Below are positions 5,999 through 7,189 of a DNA stretch of 7,189 nt, in pieces. Numbering within the stretch: position 1 is the first letter of the stretch; each line of letters starts with the position of its first letter. A program made the position numbers and the translations under genes. The notes beneath the pieces were generated by a model. That model was not told the origin of the DNA. It saw only the letters and a list, made by a program, of their open reading frames with translations, and made no database searches. Origin of the DNA: Myxococcales bacterium (lineage in GTDB: Bacteria; Myxococcota_A; Polyangia; Fen-1088); assembly GCA_003170035.1 (NCBI GenBank), contig PMZX01000366.1, forward strand, positions 1 to 7,189, given 5' to 3'.

Positions 5999-6061
5999 AT
6001 GCCCATTGCGTCCGCACGCCCGTCGCGTGGGCACTCCTCCCGGCATCGAATACCGGGATGA
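5999..6061 (+). CDS. Possible 20-residue leader peptide ahead of the MgtA-like ATPase
   Basis: A short frame reads MPIASARPSRGHSSRHRIPG and stops at TGA 6059-6061, overlapping the ATPase ATG as ATGA. A run of seven G ends 4 nt before its ATG and could act as a weak ribosome-binding site. It holds three prolines and five arginines. Leader peptides that control Mg2+-transporter genes are known in enterobacteria (MgtL, MgtP), but this sequence is not recognisably homologous. The frame could be fortuitous: a GTG at 5980 is in frame with the ATPase and would make this region its N-terminus instead. Confidence 0.25.
   Translation: MPIASARPSRGHSSRHRIPG
6039..6057 (+). promoter_or_regulatory. Hairpin abutting the start codon of the MgtA-like gene
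   Basis: CCCGG at 6039-6043 pairs with CCGGG at 6053-6057. Inside there is one C/A mismatch, two more pairs (A-T, T-A) and a CGA loop. The stem ends at the base immediately before the ATG at 6058 and occupies the place where a ribosome-binding site should lie. No Shine-Dalgarno is seen there. Such a structure would favour initiation coupled to translation arriving from upstream. Confidence 0.4.
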
Positions 6062-7189
6062 ACCAACTCCCTCCGGCTTTTTGGAGCACTTCCGCGACTG
6101 AGATGCTCCAGCACCTTCAGACGACAGCCAAGGGATTGACCGGCGATGAAGCCGGAGCGCGGCTCGCGCGCTATGGCGCCAATCGACTCAGGCCCCCCAA
6201 GCGGTCGGATGTGTGGTCGCTCCTGCTCAATCAGTTCGCAAGTCCGATCGTACTCATCCTGTTCGTCGCAACGGGATTGTCGTTGCTCCTGGGTGACCGA
6301 GTCGACGCCTGCATCATTCTGTTTATCGTCCTCATCAGCGGCTTGCTCGGGTTCTGGCAGGAGCGCGGCGCCTCGAACGCCGTGGAGAAACTCCTTTCCA
6401 TCGTGCGGATCAAAGCGGCGGTTTTGCGTGATGGAAGCTCCCGGGAAATGCCGGTCGAAGAGATCGTGCCGGGCGATGTCGTCATCCTGAACGCCGGCGA
6501 TGTCGTTCCCGGCGACGGGCTGGTTCTGGAATCCAAAGATCTGTTCGTCGACGAAGCCATGCTCACGGGGGAAACATTCCCGGTGGAAAAGGCGGCGGCC
6601 TTGCTGCCAGCGGAGACACCCCTGGGTCAGCGGTCCAATGCGCTCTGGATGGGAACCCATACGGTGAGCGGCACAGCCACGGCACTGGTGGTGCGCACCG
6701 GCAAGGAGACCGAATTCGGCAAAGTGTCCGAGCGGCTGAAACTCAGGCCGGACGAAACGGACTTCGAGCACGGAATACGGCAGTTCGGCTACTTCCTCAT
6801 GGAAGTCACGCTCGTTCTGGTGGTCGCAATCTTTGCCATCAACGTCTATCTGGCGCGTCCCGTCCTGGACGCGTTTCTCTTCTCGCTCGCACTTGCCGTC
6901 GGACTAACCCCGCAGCTTCTCCCCGCGATCATCAGCATCAACCTCGCGCATGGCGCCAAACGGATGGCCGCAAAACGAGTCATCATCAAACGGCTCGCGT
7001 CGATCGAGAACTTCGGCAGCATGAATGTGATCTGCGCCGACAAGACCGGCACCCTGACCGAAGGGATCGTGCACGTCCAATCCGCATGTGATGTGGAAGG
7101 CTCTCCCAGCGACACGGTCCTTCTTCATGCGTATCTCAATGCGTTCTACGAGACGGGTTTTGCCAACCCGATCGATGAGGCCATTCGCA
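6058..7189 (+). CDS. mgtA: MgtA-like P-type Mg2+-transporting ATPase, N-terminal part
   Basis: The first 377 residues of a P-type ATPase are present; the right edge cuts it shortly after the phosphorylation site. It starts with MNQLPPAFWSTSATEMLQHL, matching the F-W-S-x-S...LL-x-L opening of many MgtA-like ATPases. This favours ATG 6058 over the internal ATG at 6103; GTG 5980 would add 26 residues. Helices M1-M2 are at about 55-100 and the actuator motif LTGET at 169-173, with Thr in place of the more usual Ser. M3-M4 contain the P3B-type motif VGLTPQLLPAIIS (281-293). Next come KRLASIENFGSMNVICADKTGTLTEG with phosphorylated Asp328, and the N-domain start with NPIDEAI (370-376). The TP(E/Q)xLP in M4 and I-x-N-x-G-x-M before DKTGTLT separate it from the P2-like ATPase at 1027-3615. 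MgtA proteins import Mg2+ across the inner membrane; the substrate is inferred from the family. It is divergent from the C39-peptidase unit. Confidence 0.9.
   Translation, partial: MNQLPPAFWSTSATEMLQHLQTTAKGLTGDEAGARLARYGANRLRPPKRSDVWSLLLNQFASPIVLILFVATGLSLLLGDRVDACIILFIVLISGLLGFWQERGASNAVEKLLSIVRIKAAVLRDGSSREMPVEEIVPGDVVILNAGDVVPGDGLVLESKDLFVDEAMLTGETFPVEKAAALLPAETPLGQRSNALWMGTHTVSGTATALVVRTGKETEFGKVSERLKLRPDETDFEHGIRQFGYFLMEVTLVLVVAIFAINVYLARPVLDAFLFSLALAVGLTPQLLPAIISINLAHGAKRMAAKRVIIKRLASIENFGSMNVICADKTGTLTEGIVHVQSACDVEGSPSDTVLLHAYLNAFYETGFANPIDEAIR

Noticed and set aside
5977..6771. Long open frame of 264 codons on the minus strand
   Set aside because: It lies antisense to the MgtA-like ATPase, whose motifs are unmistakable. 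Its product has no signal, domain or plausible composition, and the frame is open because of GC-rich codon use.

Overview
This is a GC-rich bacterial window, most likely from a Gram-negative organism of the Proteobacteria or Myxococcota type. The grounds are lipoprotein-type signal sequences, Pst phosphate-transport genes, good Shine-Dalgarno sites and tightly packed genes. The species cannot be named from the sequence. No tRNA, rRNA, CRISPR array, insertion sequence or prophage signal was seen. The large number of long open frames antisense to the real genes is a by-product of GC-rich codon use.

Layout. Minus strand, read right to left. (a) 5796-4338 is a tight three-gene unit: a small secreted or membrane protein with a hydrophobic C-terminal tail, a lipoprotein-type papain-like C39 cysteine peptidase, and a glycine-rich lipoprotein that starts with a 4-nt GTGA overlap. 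(b) After 175 bp holding a possible promoter and an inverted repeat comes a second unit from 4162 down to position 1. It contains a coiled-coil protein resembling the sll1863 stress family, a 49-residue two-helix membrane protein of the Lmo0937/DUF5670 type, an 862-residue P-type cation ATPase, PstS, and the start of PstC, which overlaps PstS by 4 nt and is cut by the window edge. Plus strand: from 6058 to the right edge runs the N-terminal half of an MgtA-like P-type ATPase, divergent from unit (a).

How they may work together. Unit (b) combines a P2-like cation pump, two small stress-type envelope proteins and high-affinity phosphate uptake. With the MgtA-like pump on the other side, the region looks devoted to ion homeostasis and envelope stress. 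Unit (a) is the least understood part. The tail protein carries a double-glycine motif just before its C-terminal membrane segment, with leucine at -7 and phenylalanine at -4. This resembles the site cut by C39 peptidases, and the neighbouring gene encodes a C39-like peptidase. The idea that the three genes form a protease, substrate and partner set is inference.

Three annotation points are easily missed: the 49-residue DUF5670-type gene at 3638-3787; the GTG start of the glycine-rich lipoprotein at 4817 rather than an upstream ATG; and the MgtA-like start at 6058, which sits at the foot of a hairpin and overlaps the stop of a possible 20-codon leader.
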